From contig NC_088323.1 of the NCBI RefSeq assembly GCF_910592395.1, forward strand, positions 12,385,501 to 12,449,500: a stretch of DNA of 64,000 nt. Direction: 5' to 3'. Under the pieces are notes generated by a model, which did not search any database, was not told where the DNA came from, and was given only the letters and a program-made list of their open reading frames with translations. The position numbers and the translations under genes are program-made. The stretch comes from Lineus longissimus (Eukaryota > Nemertea > Pilidiophora > Heteronemertea > Lineidae). Shown in pieces: positions 44,093-56,900 of this stretch. Each line of letters begins with the position of its first letter. Positions within the stretch are counted from its first letter, which is position 1.

Positions 44093-44326
44093 TAGCAGAC
44101 CACAAAAACACAAACTGGAATTCCCGGTCAACCTGACTCCAGTAATCATACACATCACATCTATCCACGAGGAGCTACACAAATTTGGCACAGAGGTTTG
44201 AGGTTCTTAGTATTATGGTATGTATTCCGAAGGATTGTGGCGGAATGTACCGAATCATACAGCTAATCATAGTTAGGCTTATGTTTCCGAGTCTCAGCCA
44301 ACCAATCAAGATCGTTGTAGTATCCG

Positions 44327-44552
44327 GTCATCCTAAACAGCGTCCACCAGTGCCCACCAGCGTTCACCAGGTTTAAAGTCGGTATAAAGTCATCAAAATA
44401 AAATTTTGTGGCCATAAACGTAATACGTACACCATAAAAAACACATTTCCTGAAAATGTCATGCTTATTTCGTTTATGACCATTAGATTTTACTTTGATG
44501 GCTTTAATGTATGTATATGTGTTTAAACCTGGTGGACGCTGTTTAGTATGAC
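44327..44552. mobile_element. Small palindromic MITE
   Basis: 226 bases with ends GTCATCCTAAACAGCGTCCA and its near complement (one mismatch, GTCATAC). The arms also share ACCAGGTTTAAA. Possible duplication CCG on both sides. It is nested in the right half of the outer Harbinger-like element. Confidence 0.6.
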
Positions 44553-44950
44553 CCGATTTGTTTACGTGACTGCACTTTTCCGCCAATAAACAAGACGAAA
44601 GTCGTTGCAAAATCGTTCCGAATATCGGACAAGCATGCAAGAGCCACCAATTTCGTAAAATCTCTCCATTATCGCCTGGAGCGATTTTTTGGGCGAAATC
44701 GAAGAATAGGCGCGATTGTGGGCGAATTTCGCATCTGTCATACCGCCGATTTCATACTTTCGCCTCACATTCGCCGGTCGATTTTTGGACAGATTTCGCA
44801 GGGGAAATACTGTAGGGTGAATTTCGCCGGCGAATATCGTGTGCGGACTTTGGACGTGATCCCTAACGGCAGCAACAATGAAAGAAGATGAAAACGCCCA
44901 CCGATTTTTAGACAAAAAACATTGTCCGTTGATAAACTTTGTTCCATTTG

Positions 44951-47900
44951 TTATCTCAGTGGTTTCGTATATTTGCATTGGATCCAGACACGATACATCT
45001 TTAACTGGCGCCCCCTATTGACCTGCAACCTCCGATCAATCATGTTCTGTTCTTCCTCCAGTCCTGCCGTCGTGAACAAATTCCGTAATTCATCTGAAAC
45101 ATATAAATTTATCAGCTTTCCTCAGAATAAAGGAATGTGATACGATTTAGGTGTAGTTATGCATAAGATATCATAATCTTTCATCATCAGACAACCAATC
45201 AATTCTCCAGCTTACTGGAACAGGAATTTGAACCTTCCAATCATTTATTGGCTAATGACAAGCCTTGTTACTCAATCCTGGCCTCTGCGTAAAATAAATT
45301 GGATATGCGTCTACTGATTGGCTAATAATGGACAAGAATCAAAGAAACCATTGCTTTGCACCCATTAGCCTCACTTGCAAGGTGCATGGGTGGAAAGATC
45401 AGTGACACTGACATAGTGGTTTAAGGAATTGATACCGAACTGGAGGTATTGGTCGTCTCACCAAAACCGCGAGGGTGGAGCTAAAATGTAGACCAAACTC
45501 GAGGCCCAAGTGGTTGTGGTTGCCTAACCATAACCGCTGAATTCAAAACAAGGCTTCATTGGTGCATAGTGCATTTACACTGTAATGTACGGTTCATTCT
45601 AACCCAGTTATTTTAGAATAGAACAATATGCTCTGATTAGGAGACCATATATTCAACTCAAGGAAGGATCACGACAGTTTCGTTTCTGTGTACTTGAGCA
45701 AGACACCTGTACATGCAACACTACATTGCTTTCTGTCAAGCTCGGAGCGACATGCAACTTGTTTCGTCATGGCGGGTCACATATGGCCAAGAGAGCAGAC
45801 ATCATACATGTATATGAACATGTTCAGAGGGTGAATGTATCAGATATTCAACTCTAAAGGACAAGCATTGTGTTTAACTAATGAATACTAACCTTGTGTG
45901 AAAAAGTAGACTCTGGTGCCATCTCCCCGCGCATAGAAGTTATCAGACAAGCAGCGCCCCTCTTTGAACCGTAGCTGTGCCATATCGTAGAGACCGTAAT
46001 CACGGAAAAGGATTTTGCCGCCTGGTTTCAGGAATGTGGCAAGCTTTGTTACAACATACTGCATCCTATTAGAGAAAAATAAAATAAGAACAATTGGGTG
46101 CACCTCGACACATAAATCCAAAATTATCTGGGGGACGGGGGGGCACCTCTTCTTATGAATTTGGTGCACTGAGAGCATTCGCCCCCACTTGCTGTGACCA
46201 CATTGTTTAGAGGGTTAAATGTTCTGCTACCCTGGCACCAATTGGAAGTGTGAGGTACACTATGCGTGTGTGGCGGTATTTCTGGTCCACCATATATCTG
46301 CTGTATTAACAAAGTCAACACGTTTTGCAGTTCTTCCATCTCTTCATCAAAATCGTTTTTACTCGAAAAGCACTTCACGGTAGTTCCTTTTCCAGAGCAG
46401 TGCAAGAGACACTGAAAAACTGCAATCTCCATTGACAATGGGGGACACTTTTAAATCTTGACGTTTTGAGCATAGGTACCCTAAGGTTCCTGAGAAGAGG
46501 AACTGGGTGTCATGTATGTGTAGGTCAGGGATCTTACCTGTCCGGCTTGATGGCTGACAATACAAATATCAGCACAATGACATCAAGGCTCTTCTCAGGG
46601 AATGGAAAGGTTTCATCTTCGGTCACGTCGTAGACAAATGCATGGCATCTTGTCACGTCATAGTCTCGATGGTTCTAAAATTCAAAAACTACCAGTAACT
46701 CTCAAGTAATAACACAACCAGCACTAAATCGTTAACGTCAGATAATTTTTACTGAATATTTTCCTGATTAACCTGTGAACCCCAGATGAGGAGGCGGAGA
46801 GATCATTACTGTGATTTTAAATTCCTTAACCATGACAATTCCTTCACCAAGCTCTGCACAAAACTCAAGAATTTCTCCAGGTTACTTCCAGGTCATGTAC
46901 GTGTACATACTGAACTTCCAGGGGTACTGCCTCCGTTACCTTCACCCATACCACTGAGGAAATACGTGTAATTTTTCTGTTTATCGCGCGCCTCACTTTA
47001 CAGTGCACCTCACCTAAATTTGAGCTGATTCTGCCATATGCAGTGTAAAATTTCTCTATGCGATAAACAAAGTAGCATATGGTGAACCCGTTTTTTCATC
47101 AAACAGACCACACTGCGCTGTTAATATGAGCTGGATTTCAAAATAATTTCACAGGGTTTGTCCTTTTAATCTTCCCTAGACACTGCGTCAGTTTCAACGC
47201 AGAACAATTGTGGTTTTTGAATGAGACACAAAAATGCTACACTTGCAGAGATATCAGACCGCTGATCAAGCAATAGCGATGGCCAGTGGCCTCGAGCTGC
47301 ATGTTACTTGTAACCATTGTGTCTACAGCAATGCTGTTTATGAGTAAGTTAGCCAATCAACTTCAGCTTGAAATAGATTGGATACAAATGCATGCTGTAC
47401 TTTTGAAGGGTTTGACACGAGTTGTCTGTAAAGGTTAGCAAGGTCAATACATTGAGGGTCAAGATGATAGTACAGGTATGTTCCTTTTACCAATCTGTCT
47501 GTCACTCAGCTTGCTGTTTGTATAATAATCACAATTATGGCAATAATTATGATTGGGGAAAACAGTGGATGCAGAAATCACAAGTCTTGATGACCAAACA
47601 AACAAAGACAGGAAAAGATTGAAAGCCATACAGTTTCAATTTCAAGAATAATCCTGCAGTTGACGTGAATAGCAGGTCATGCCCTTCTACAATAGTTATT
47701 CACCAGCACTTGGTCACAACCTCTCTAAATATGCCAAACGCATTGGGAATAATTACATGTAGTTTCATCCTAATAGTATAAATGGCGACACTTTCAAATA
47801 GTTTCGACCGTTCAGTTAAAAGTTAGCTCCACTGTTCATTATTGGTATTCACTGTTAGCACATAGCAGCGCTGGCCGAAAAATGACTGCTGTGCGCGCGC

Positions 47901-50900
47901 TAAAGGGTTTAAAGTCGTGTTTTTCCAGAAATTCCAGAAACTCAAGGTTTATTTGTGTAACCACTGGCATCACAACCCACATACCTTAACAATGTCCACA
48001 GCAACACCAGAGAAATCACAACAATACACGAACAACCCTGGGTCACTGCAAGTTGAAATGAAGAATACTGATCACGTAGTAGGCTAATGGCAATACATAC
48101 AGAAATGATTCAATGGTACATAATGCAACATTTACCGAAAACCCCCAAGTTGATAAAAATCTCCAATCAGAGTCTACTGTCAGACTCTAGGTTGAAATGA
48201 GTTGTCACTGGCACTTGCATGACTAAACTGCTGCAACTGTACTGTACATCCTCAAAGATCATATAAAACCCTGGTGGTATAAATTTACCTAAATTTTTCT
48301 TGCACAGATCTTAATTCACATACATACCATACCAGTGGTTTGATTATAACTAGAGTTATTTTCTAAAGATAGATGATGCCAAAAGTTAATGCGTGTGTTT
48401 GAATACAGAGTATAGCAAGCCGTCATATACATCTTTACATGTAAGTCTACATGTATACATGTATCTTAAATGTCATCCTTTAACACCTTCAACGTCTTCA
48501 GACCCCCAGAAAAAAAGTATAAGAGATGGCTGCATAAGGTCTTTTGCAGTAACTTCTCCAAGAAAAGGTCTTCTCATGCTGACTTAATACCAGCAGTGAA
48601 TGTCAATCTGAAGTCTCCTTCTTTCATGAATCAATGCAGTTATGTTCGCTACACTCCTTTACTATATTATATTTTTTGGTTGACAAATGACCAAAATGTG
48701 CACAGTTTGGTCTTTTTAGTTCCTACCTATTGCCCTGAAAATGGCGATGGCGTAATTCTTTAGTAAAGTCTACGAGGGGGGATTTGGGCCACGTAGATAC
48801 TGTGAAGATGTTGAGATGTTGAGATATAGACTGTTTTCTCACACTTTTATTTGTAACGTCAATGTTTCCTCCTGGCTTAATTCTCTGGTCGTTCTCAATG
48901 TAATGATCATAATTCTAGGCACACACATATAATACTTGAAAACCTCGAATACAAGGAATGAGGCCTCGCCCCAAATCATTACAATGGTTTTGGATGGGGA
49001 TGGGCCAATAAGTCAGGTATTATTCTTTTATCAATAACATGGGCCAATCGAGTCGCATGTGTAATCACACTCTGATCTTGGCTGACATCACATTGACAGT
49101 AAAAACGAAAGCAACATCACTGGTTATAGTGGGTTAATAAAAGAGACCCATTGTGTCGTTTCTTTAGAATTGATATTGAGGTTTTAGAATTCCTCCTCCA
49201 TTGTAATGATTGGGGGCGGAGCCTCATTCCTTGTATTCGAGGTTTTAGAGTATAGTCTGGATGAAATGAGACCACTCAAATTAGTTGGTCATATGCTGAA
49301 GGGATCATTAATCAAGCTTGCGTATTGTCGTTTGATGTTGATGGCCTCAGTTGATAATTTCCTTTCAGCTGTGGTAGCTGTGTTAACATTGTCCCAATCA
49401 ATTTTGTGGTCTGTGTGGTAGCAACAACTGAACAACAACCACCAATTTTTCTCACTTGAACAAGACCTTTTTAAAGAGAATGCCAAGAAACAGACCACCA
49501 GTTTGATTCAACAGGCCAAAATTACAATAGATTTCGGATCAAACCCATTCATCAGTGTTTAATTTGTGAAGGATTTTTTCGCTAACCGGGCCTGACCATC
49601 TATAGGTGCTAACAGGCTTTTGTCCTGGGTCAGCCATTCTTTTCACTACACCTGAATGGAATACAGGCGATAGCCGCTGGGCAACAGTTACGACATCTAA
49701 CGCATCATCAAATGAGAAATGACACAACACTCCTGTTTACCAGTCCTGCCCCGTCACTTCATTGAAATTTTAGGCCAATCATAAAAGGTGGGAGGAGCAA
49801 GTTTCAGAGGAGGCGGGTAGACCTAATGACCTCAAAGAAGAGTATTTTCAGTGAACTCGATCTCTGACGACTTTCTTGCTCAAGGAAAATCGACTACATG
49901 ATGATAAAATATCTGAAAAGGGAGGGACAAATTGACTTACTTGTTTGTCTGCAAGACGGGGAAGACTGTATTGCCAGCACCACATCCTATCTGGAGATAA
50001 GACAGAAGGAAATTATAATTGAGGTAACTTTAAGATTAAATGGTCAGGAGCCATCGTGCTCGCCGGTTGACCTTTGTCAGAGAGATGTGCCATAGTTACA
50101 GATATCAAACAACTACATTATGTCATTTGAAATGTGTGACATAAGTCGTAGTTCCACCTATCATAAAACCCCGTGTTTTTTCAAGACCCGTGTCTTCGCC
50201 GTGTGTCAAAAAACCCGGGGGGCACTTACACCTATCAGTGGTGTTAGATAGTGGTTAAAAGCCCCAGCGACAGGTGCGCTGTAGGTAGGGAGCTCTCCTG
50301 TGTTTCTTTCCCGTTGGAGGGGAATTTCGCATGCGCAATACCGAGGCAAGTACAACGCGCCATCTGTCGCCGGATCTTAGAACTTGCAATTGCCGGGTCT
50401 ATTCAGATTCCACCTATCAAAAAACCTGTGTTGAACACGGGTCTAAATTAGCCCCCGATTAGACCCATCGAGCTCGATGGGGCTAATAGACAAGGGGATT
50501 TGACACACGGGTCTATTTAGACATGGCAATTCATAAGCGCAAAAGACACGGGGATTTGATAGGTGGAAGTACGACTATAGAAAGATGAGTCTGATTAAAT
50601 ACCTAGTGACATATTACATATGCTCCTGTCTGCTTGAAATATTCATGCCAATCTGACTAATAGTAAACGAATGATATCACTTGACAAGTTTTCGGATTCA
50701 ACCCCCTTGAAGGCTAAGTGTGAACACATCAGACGAATTTTTATCCCCGAGATCACCTGACCTAGGGGACATATAATCTGAACTAAGTTCATTGTGGTCG
50801 AGAAATATTACATATAGTTACTGAGTTGTATGATCATGTTATGCCATTTGGCCTCTGTGACCTTAAGTAGGCCATAAAAGCTGGTATGATATAAGATGAA

Positions 50901-53900
50901 TAATTGCTAGGAGTAGCAGTAACTACGAATTCCCCGTCGCCAAGTCAAGAATTACATCGGACTGAAATTGAGTATTACATCTGACCTAAGGAGCTCATGT
51001 GTACAAAGTTTCAAATTCATAAGTCTTTTGGCAGTGAAGAAATGTGCCACGTCTGTGTCCTTGAAAAGTCGATCAAGCCAAAATTCTGGTATTACGATCA
51101 CAAACCCTCTTGCATATAGGATGAAAATTAGCAGATTTTCAGGACTTGTGGCAATTTTCAGTTATTTCTGATACCGGTCTCCAGAAGCTGAAAAAACAAG
51201 AAGGCCATACTTACTTCTAATATCCTGTAAGTAGATCCACTCCCAGGGTAAGCGTACCGTATGGCATCTGTACCAAGGTTTTGGTCCGTTCGCTCTGTCA
51301 CTGTCGCAATTCCTTTATTACCCGGTATTTTCTCCCCAGCTCCAGAACTAGTGTCGTCATCCGATACATGCATTTTCTCCCCAGCTCCAGTAATGGTGTC
51401 TTCAGCTGGTATTTTCTCCCCAGCTCCAGTAATGGTGTCTTCAGCTGGCATTTTCTCCCCAGCTCCAGTAATGGTGTCTTCAGCTGGTATTTTCTCCCCA
51501 GCTCCAGTAATGGTGTCTTCAGCTGGCATTTTCTCCCCAGCTCCAGTAATCGTGTCTTCAGCTGGTATTTTCTCCCCAGCTCCAGTAATCGTGTCTTCAG
51601 CTGGTATTTTCTGAGAGCTCAAAATAGCGGATAACTCATCATTCCCACACTCCGGAACACCATCTTCTGGTTTACGCACAGGTACTCCATCTAATGACAC
51701 ATTCGAAGCAAGTTCAGCAAATTCTGTGAAAAGCCAGTGACGGTCCTTGAAGAATCTGTTTTGATGGATCTGGTAGAATGTGTCCCAATGTTTGTCCGCT
51801 TCATTTGCTATCTTTTCTGGAATCATCAAAATGATCTAACTGAATTTCAAACAGAATACATATAAATTTATACAGAATGAAATTTCCAGGGCCATCGTGC
51901 TCACCTCTCTCACAGTCAGTCTGTGATAAAAAGATTTACCAATGACCAAGCCCTTAGTTTTCAATTTTTTTTATCCACCTGGTGGCCAAACCAGAAATTG
52001 AACCAGACCAAAATTTAGTCTGCAAGTACAAGGTTTCATAACATAGGGCTACAAATGTTAATGTACATGTACCAAGTTCAAGTCAATAGATGCATCAAAA
52101 TACAAAATATCTCACCATCGACCAATTTACACTATTTGAATTGTGACCTTGAAAAGTAGATCAAATCCAAAACATGTGTGATATGTCATCATGTACAGTA
52201 CAACCTCTCTATTGTGGACACCCATGGGACTGGGCCCAGGTGTCCTTAATAGAGAGGTGTCCTTAATAGGGAGGTTATGCCATAATCGACCAACAGGTGG
52301 AGTCCTTCGAGTACTGAAGTATTGAACTCATTTCCATTCAGGAGGGAAGTAGTTTACTGAAGTATTGAACTCATTTCCATTCAGGAGGGAATGTTTTTAT
52401 TTTTATAGAGAGAATGAAATAAAAATGACAAACAAATATATGGGAACAATTCGTGTTTTATTTCAAACATTATTGTACGTGTTTATTTTACATGGACAGT
52501 GTAGAGCCTTAATTAGTTACATTAATTACACTAGACTTTATTAGCACAATGGGACAAACAACTCAAACTGCAATTAATGTCATAACATCATGAACATAGC
52601 TTTGCATTCTGTAGTTTAATTAAGCACATGCACTTTTAGGCCCAGCCAGGCATAGGCCTAGGCACTCTGAATAAATTCAATATCATTCAACATCATGTAA
52701 CAATATTGTACCGGTAGATGATTGCAAAGTTTATGTCTAAAGCACTAATGCCGAAAGAAACTGTCCAATGTTGTCTGCTTAGCATTCCGTTTCGAATCTA
52801 AAATGCGTTCTTGTAGTGAGGTCTCAGATTTCAGAATGTTCTGGAACACGTCACCATAGTCCCGATCTAAGCAGAATAGGCGAAGTTGCGATGCATAGTG
52901 AAGAGCCATTGCGTTGGAGTTGATCTCGCATTCTGGCTCAGCCGTTTCATTTTAGTCATCGTCAGCGATTTCTGCAGTGCGTACTTGGTCGTCAACAAAT
53001 GCGTTTGCAGTTGCGGCTGGCGTGCGAAATTCCTCTAAAAGACGCTGCTCGTATCCTTCCATTACGTCATCCGTAACCGCCGTATCACCGTCAAAGCCAA
53101 TGTAATCCTCGACATCCATAATGTCGTCGATGCCGAAGTGAATCTGAGCCTCTTGGATGAGCTGCGCAAAGGGGAGGTTGTCCTCTGGCTCTTCGTCAAT
53201 AACATCATCGGTAAAGCCGGACCTGGCAAAACACGCTCTAACCGTTGTGGACTTGACTTCTTTAACTGCGGCCGTCACCCACTCGCATGCATCAAGGACA
53301 GACACGCATTTGCTGAGTTTGGAAATGTCCTCCCCTTTGTCCATTCGAAGAAGAACGGCCTGGAGGAGACGGCGTCTGTAGTTCTTCTTGATTGCAGCGA
53401 TGATTCCTTGGTCGAGAGGCTGAAGCTTGGACGTGGTGTTGGCTGGCAGGAAGATTATCTTGACGTTGGACAGGCTGAAGTATTTTGGGTGTGACGGGGC
53501 ATTGTCGATGAAGAGCAGGACTCGCTTCCCTGGAGTCGCATTCTGGTGTTGAATGATTTTACCCAACGGCCGAAAATTTCTCCCGTCATCCACGCTTTCT
53601 TGTTGTGTTCCCATGCGATTGGCAGGTGGCGCTTGGAAAGATTTCGAAAACATCTCGGGTTGGCCGACTTTCCAATGATGAGAGTCTGTTCAAAATCACC
53701 CTCGAGGTTGACGCATAATGACGCTGTGATGCGGTCTTTAGATTTCTTGCCTCCCTTGCGTTCGTCACCCCGTACTCTCAGCGTTTTACAGGGCAAGGCG
53801 CGGTAGAATAGGTCAGTTTCGTCCATGTTAAAAATGTCTTTCGGGTCGTAGCCGGCAACAAGTTCAGGCAGTTTCTTCTTCCATTCATCAACCATATTGT

Positions 53901-56900
53901 CGTCGACGCTCTCACTTTCACCGCAAATTGTCGCTTGGTTTATGTTGTGCCGGGTCTTCCACTTTTCTAGCCAACCATTCGATGCCTTGAAGTCTTTCTT
54001 GTCTAAACCAAGGGCGATCTGTCTGGCTCTCTCTTGGATCATCGGTCCGGATACTGGGAGGCTGTGGGACCTTGCTTGCTGGAACCATTTCCAAGTCAGA
54101 TCGTCAACATCTTGCAACTCTGATGACACCTTGAGCCTCTTCCTCTCTGTTGGTGCATTTTCTTCATATGCATCGAGATATTCGGCCTTCCTCTTCAAGA
54201 TTGTCGAAACTTGGGTCTTCCCGATGTCAAACATCTCAGCAAGTTGACGACAAGACTTCCCCTCGCTGTCCTTGGCCTTTATCAACTTGATCTTGTCTTG
54301 CAGTTGAAGTTCCCGCCTTGCTGTTCTTGGTTTGCTCTGTGTCGGCATCTTGCGTTGAAATCTCGAACTTGTAAACTGATCGGTGTTGCGTTGAATGACG
54401 TGACTTCTTTGGTATTCGGAGAATGAATGATTTCTAGAGTAAAATGCGCCCTTTTTATTGCAAAATCTCAACAGTACGCCATGATGTGTGAAAAAACCGT
54501 GCAATTTTAGTTCATCGGCCACCTTTGATCAACAATTAATATTTTTTAAATTTCTCTACTCACGCATATTCGCCGCAGCATTGACAACACGGCGTGGATT
54601 TGTGAGTGTCGCTGACACTATCAGGTGACAATGAGTGAAAAGCTGAGAAGATGACTAAACAAATGCCGCGGCTTGATTAGGATACAAAAGCAAGGTGTCA
54701 TGGGGTAATTACCTTGATTAATTGCGCAAACATCTCACCTCTCAGGCCTATCTGATTATCCAAGCGCACACAGGAAGCCATTGATTTTGCCGACTGTCCG
54801 TAATTGGGAGGGAATCGGGCCAAAAAATGACCGTCGCCCTGTCCGCAATTCGGAATAGAGAGGTGTCCGCCCTACAGAGGTTTTTGTTATTGGAAATGAC
54901 TTAGTAAAAATCGGGACTGGGCGGAGGTGTCCGTAAAGTAGAGGTGTCCGCCTGGCAGAGGTGTCCGCAGGGGGAGGTTGTACTGTATTGTCATAACATG
55001 TTCCAGTGATAAAAAACTTGGTGATGATCGACCACTTGTCTTGTCTTAGTCAGGGAGATATAGAACTTTTTGCATTTTAACCCTATAACACCTGGAGGCG
55101 CCCTATGGCGCCCGCCGCCAATCACCTGGAGGCGCCCTATGACGCCCGCACACCCATATTCAAATTTCGCACGCTTAGCTACCGATCTCCTTCAGAGCGC
55201 CGCCTATTATTAATCTATGAAACTTAAGCTTTGAAATGCCCGGATGAACAATGGTGGTTGCTGTAGAAGTTTTTTAGATATTTGACGATTAAGTTTTTGT
55301 TTTTCTTCAAGCCAGTAAATTCAGGTTGGACATTTGAATTGCTGAAATTGATCGTTTGTTTGATTCCGATTTGGATGTACCCTATCTAATAGGGAATTTC
55401 ATCCTCTTTTAAATAAACGGGACTTATAATACATTATTTGGAAGTTCACCTATGTCATTTTGTAAAAAACTGGACCCATCGCAAAAAATTTTATTTCCAG
55501 GTAAAATCACGTCAGGGCCTAGGGGAATAAGCACTTGCACTGGCAGTGGCTCTAGATGTAAAATACTTATAGGGTTAAGTTTCAGCTACCTCCTGGCAAA
55601 ATCAGCAGAATTCAAACTGAGCCGAAATTTGGGTTTCCCAGGTGTGATTTCTTTGAGGAACCTTGTGTACCATTTTTCAAGATAGGTCCAGCAGTTACAA
55701 AACATGCCTTGCAGACGGACAATGGCAATGGATGACGTTGGATGCTGTGCCATAAGATAAGCTCACCTTTCAGGAGATGAGCTAAAAAGTTTCATCTTCA
55801 GATCCAGTCTTCAAACAGAGTGGCCACTGATCTGATTCTGTATGTTTCAAACACTGGAAAACATTTTTATGGTAATGAAATGTCCTTTGGACATTGTGTT
55901 CACCTGGGAATCATTTAGTGGTAGATGAAATGGAGGTTCAATTGACTTTAAGATATGACAAAACGTGGCACTATCGATGACACTTTTAGAATTTGACCTA
56001 TGTGAACTTGAAACTAAGTCTTAGGCCACAATTGACCCAAATTGGGTTTGCGTGTATATGCCCAATTGGAGTCTCCATATAAAATTTGAAGAATCTGTGA
56101 CAAATACATGTAGTTGATACATGTAGATGTAGAAGTGCCACCTTTGGTGATATTTTAGAGTTTGGTTTTTTCTGACCTCGGAAACTAGGTCAAGGTAAAA
56201 ATGTTATAAGCACTATGTTAAAGCTTGATCATATCAATCAATAATGTACATTTGAAGAACACACAGTGAGGGTTTCTTTAGAATATATGACTGACATAAG
56301 GTTTTATGACCTGACCTACTTATACTTGAAAAGCAGGTCACATTTACCAGAGTTTTCGCTAACGTACAGATGCCCAATAGGTATATTTAAAGCGTAAAGT
56401 TACCATCATGCCAAATTTCGGCCATCTAGCCCTTGTGGTTACGAAAAGTGCTAAATATTCTGCTTTATATTTTTACCTTGCTTCTCTTCTGACATCAAAA
56501 CTGTTGAATTCAATGCAACTTTCGATTTTGCCTCCGCTTCTTGCTCTTCATCCCAGACAACATTGTCCCTGGAAATGGTAAAAACACGGGCTAAAAAAGC
56601 CACTTTTCATTTTGATAAACATACCAAATCTTATTCAGAACAATTATGTAGTGTGAAGGCCGAAATACTCGTAACACGAGGGGACTTGGAACGTTACGAA
56701 AAACAGAAGTGAACACGTCGATTCCTCAATGGCAAATGCGCAGATCCAAACGAACCTACACCCTTTACTGAACACAAAGAAAGTATCCAAGGGCCGCGAG
56801 CCCCGATTGGACATAAGCGGGACAACTGAGGGAATGTGTCGACTTCGTGCATGCGAGTGAGTGCTGCGAAAGGAGAATTAGTCCCAGAATCTATGACATG

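Larger units (their letters stand above)
36641..44863. mobile_element. Harbinger-like element carrying a nested Ngaro-like retrotransposon
   Basis: Outer ends are GGGATCACGTCCAAAGTC on the left and its exact complement on the right (44846-44863), flanked by the trinucleotide TAA (36638-36640 and 44864-44866). The repeat continues with a few mismatches (GCACGCGA versus GCACACGA). Both halves outside the retrotransposon are rich in GGCGAAATTTCG/GCGAAT-type motifs. Starting GGG and a TAA target site fit PIF/Harbinger. No transposase belonging to it was found, so it is non-autonomous. Original length without the Ngaro-like insert would be about 1 kb. Confidence 0.75.

Noticed and set aside
44327-44552. 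Structured RNA gene
   Set aside because: The strong hairpin is better explained as a palindromic MITE nested in another element.
51261-51634. Repetitive ORFs on the plus strand ([13 protein letters not shown] units)
   Set aside because: Antisense shadows of the METTL2 exon 3 minisatellite.
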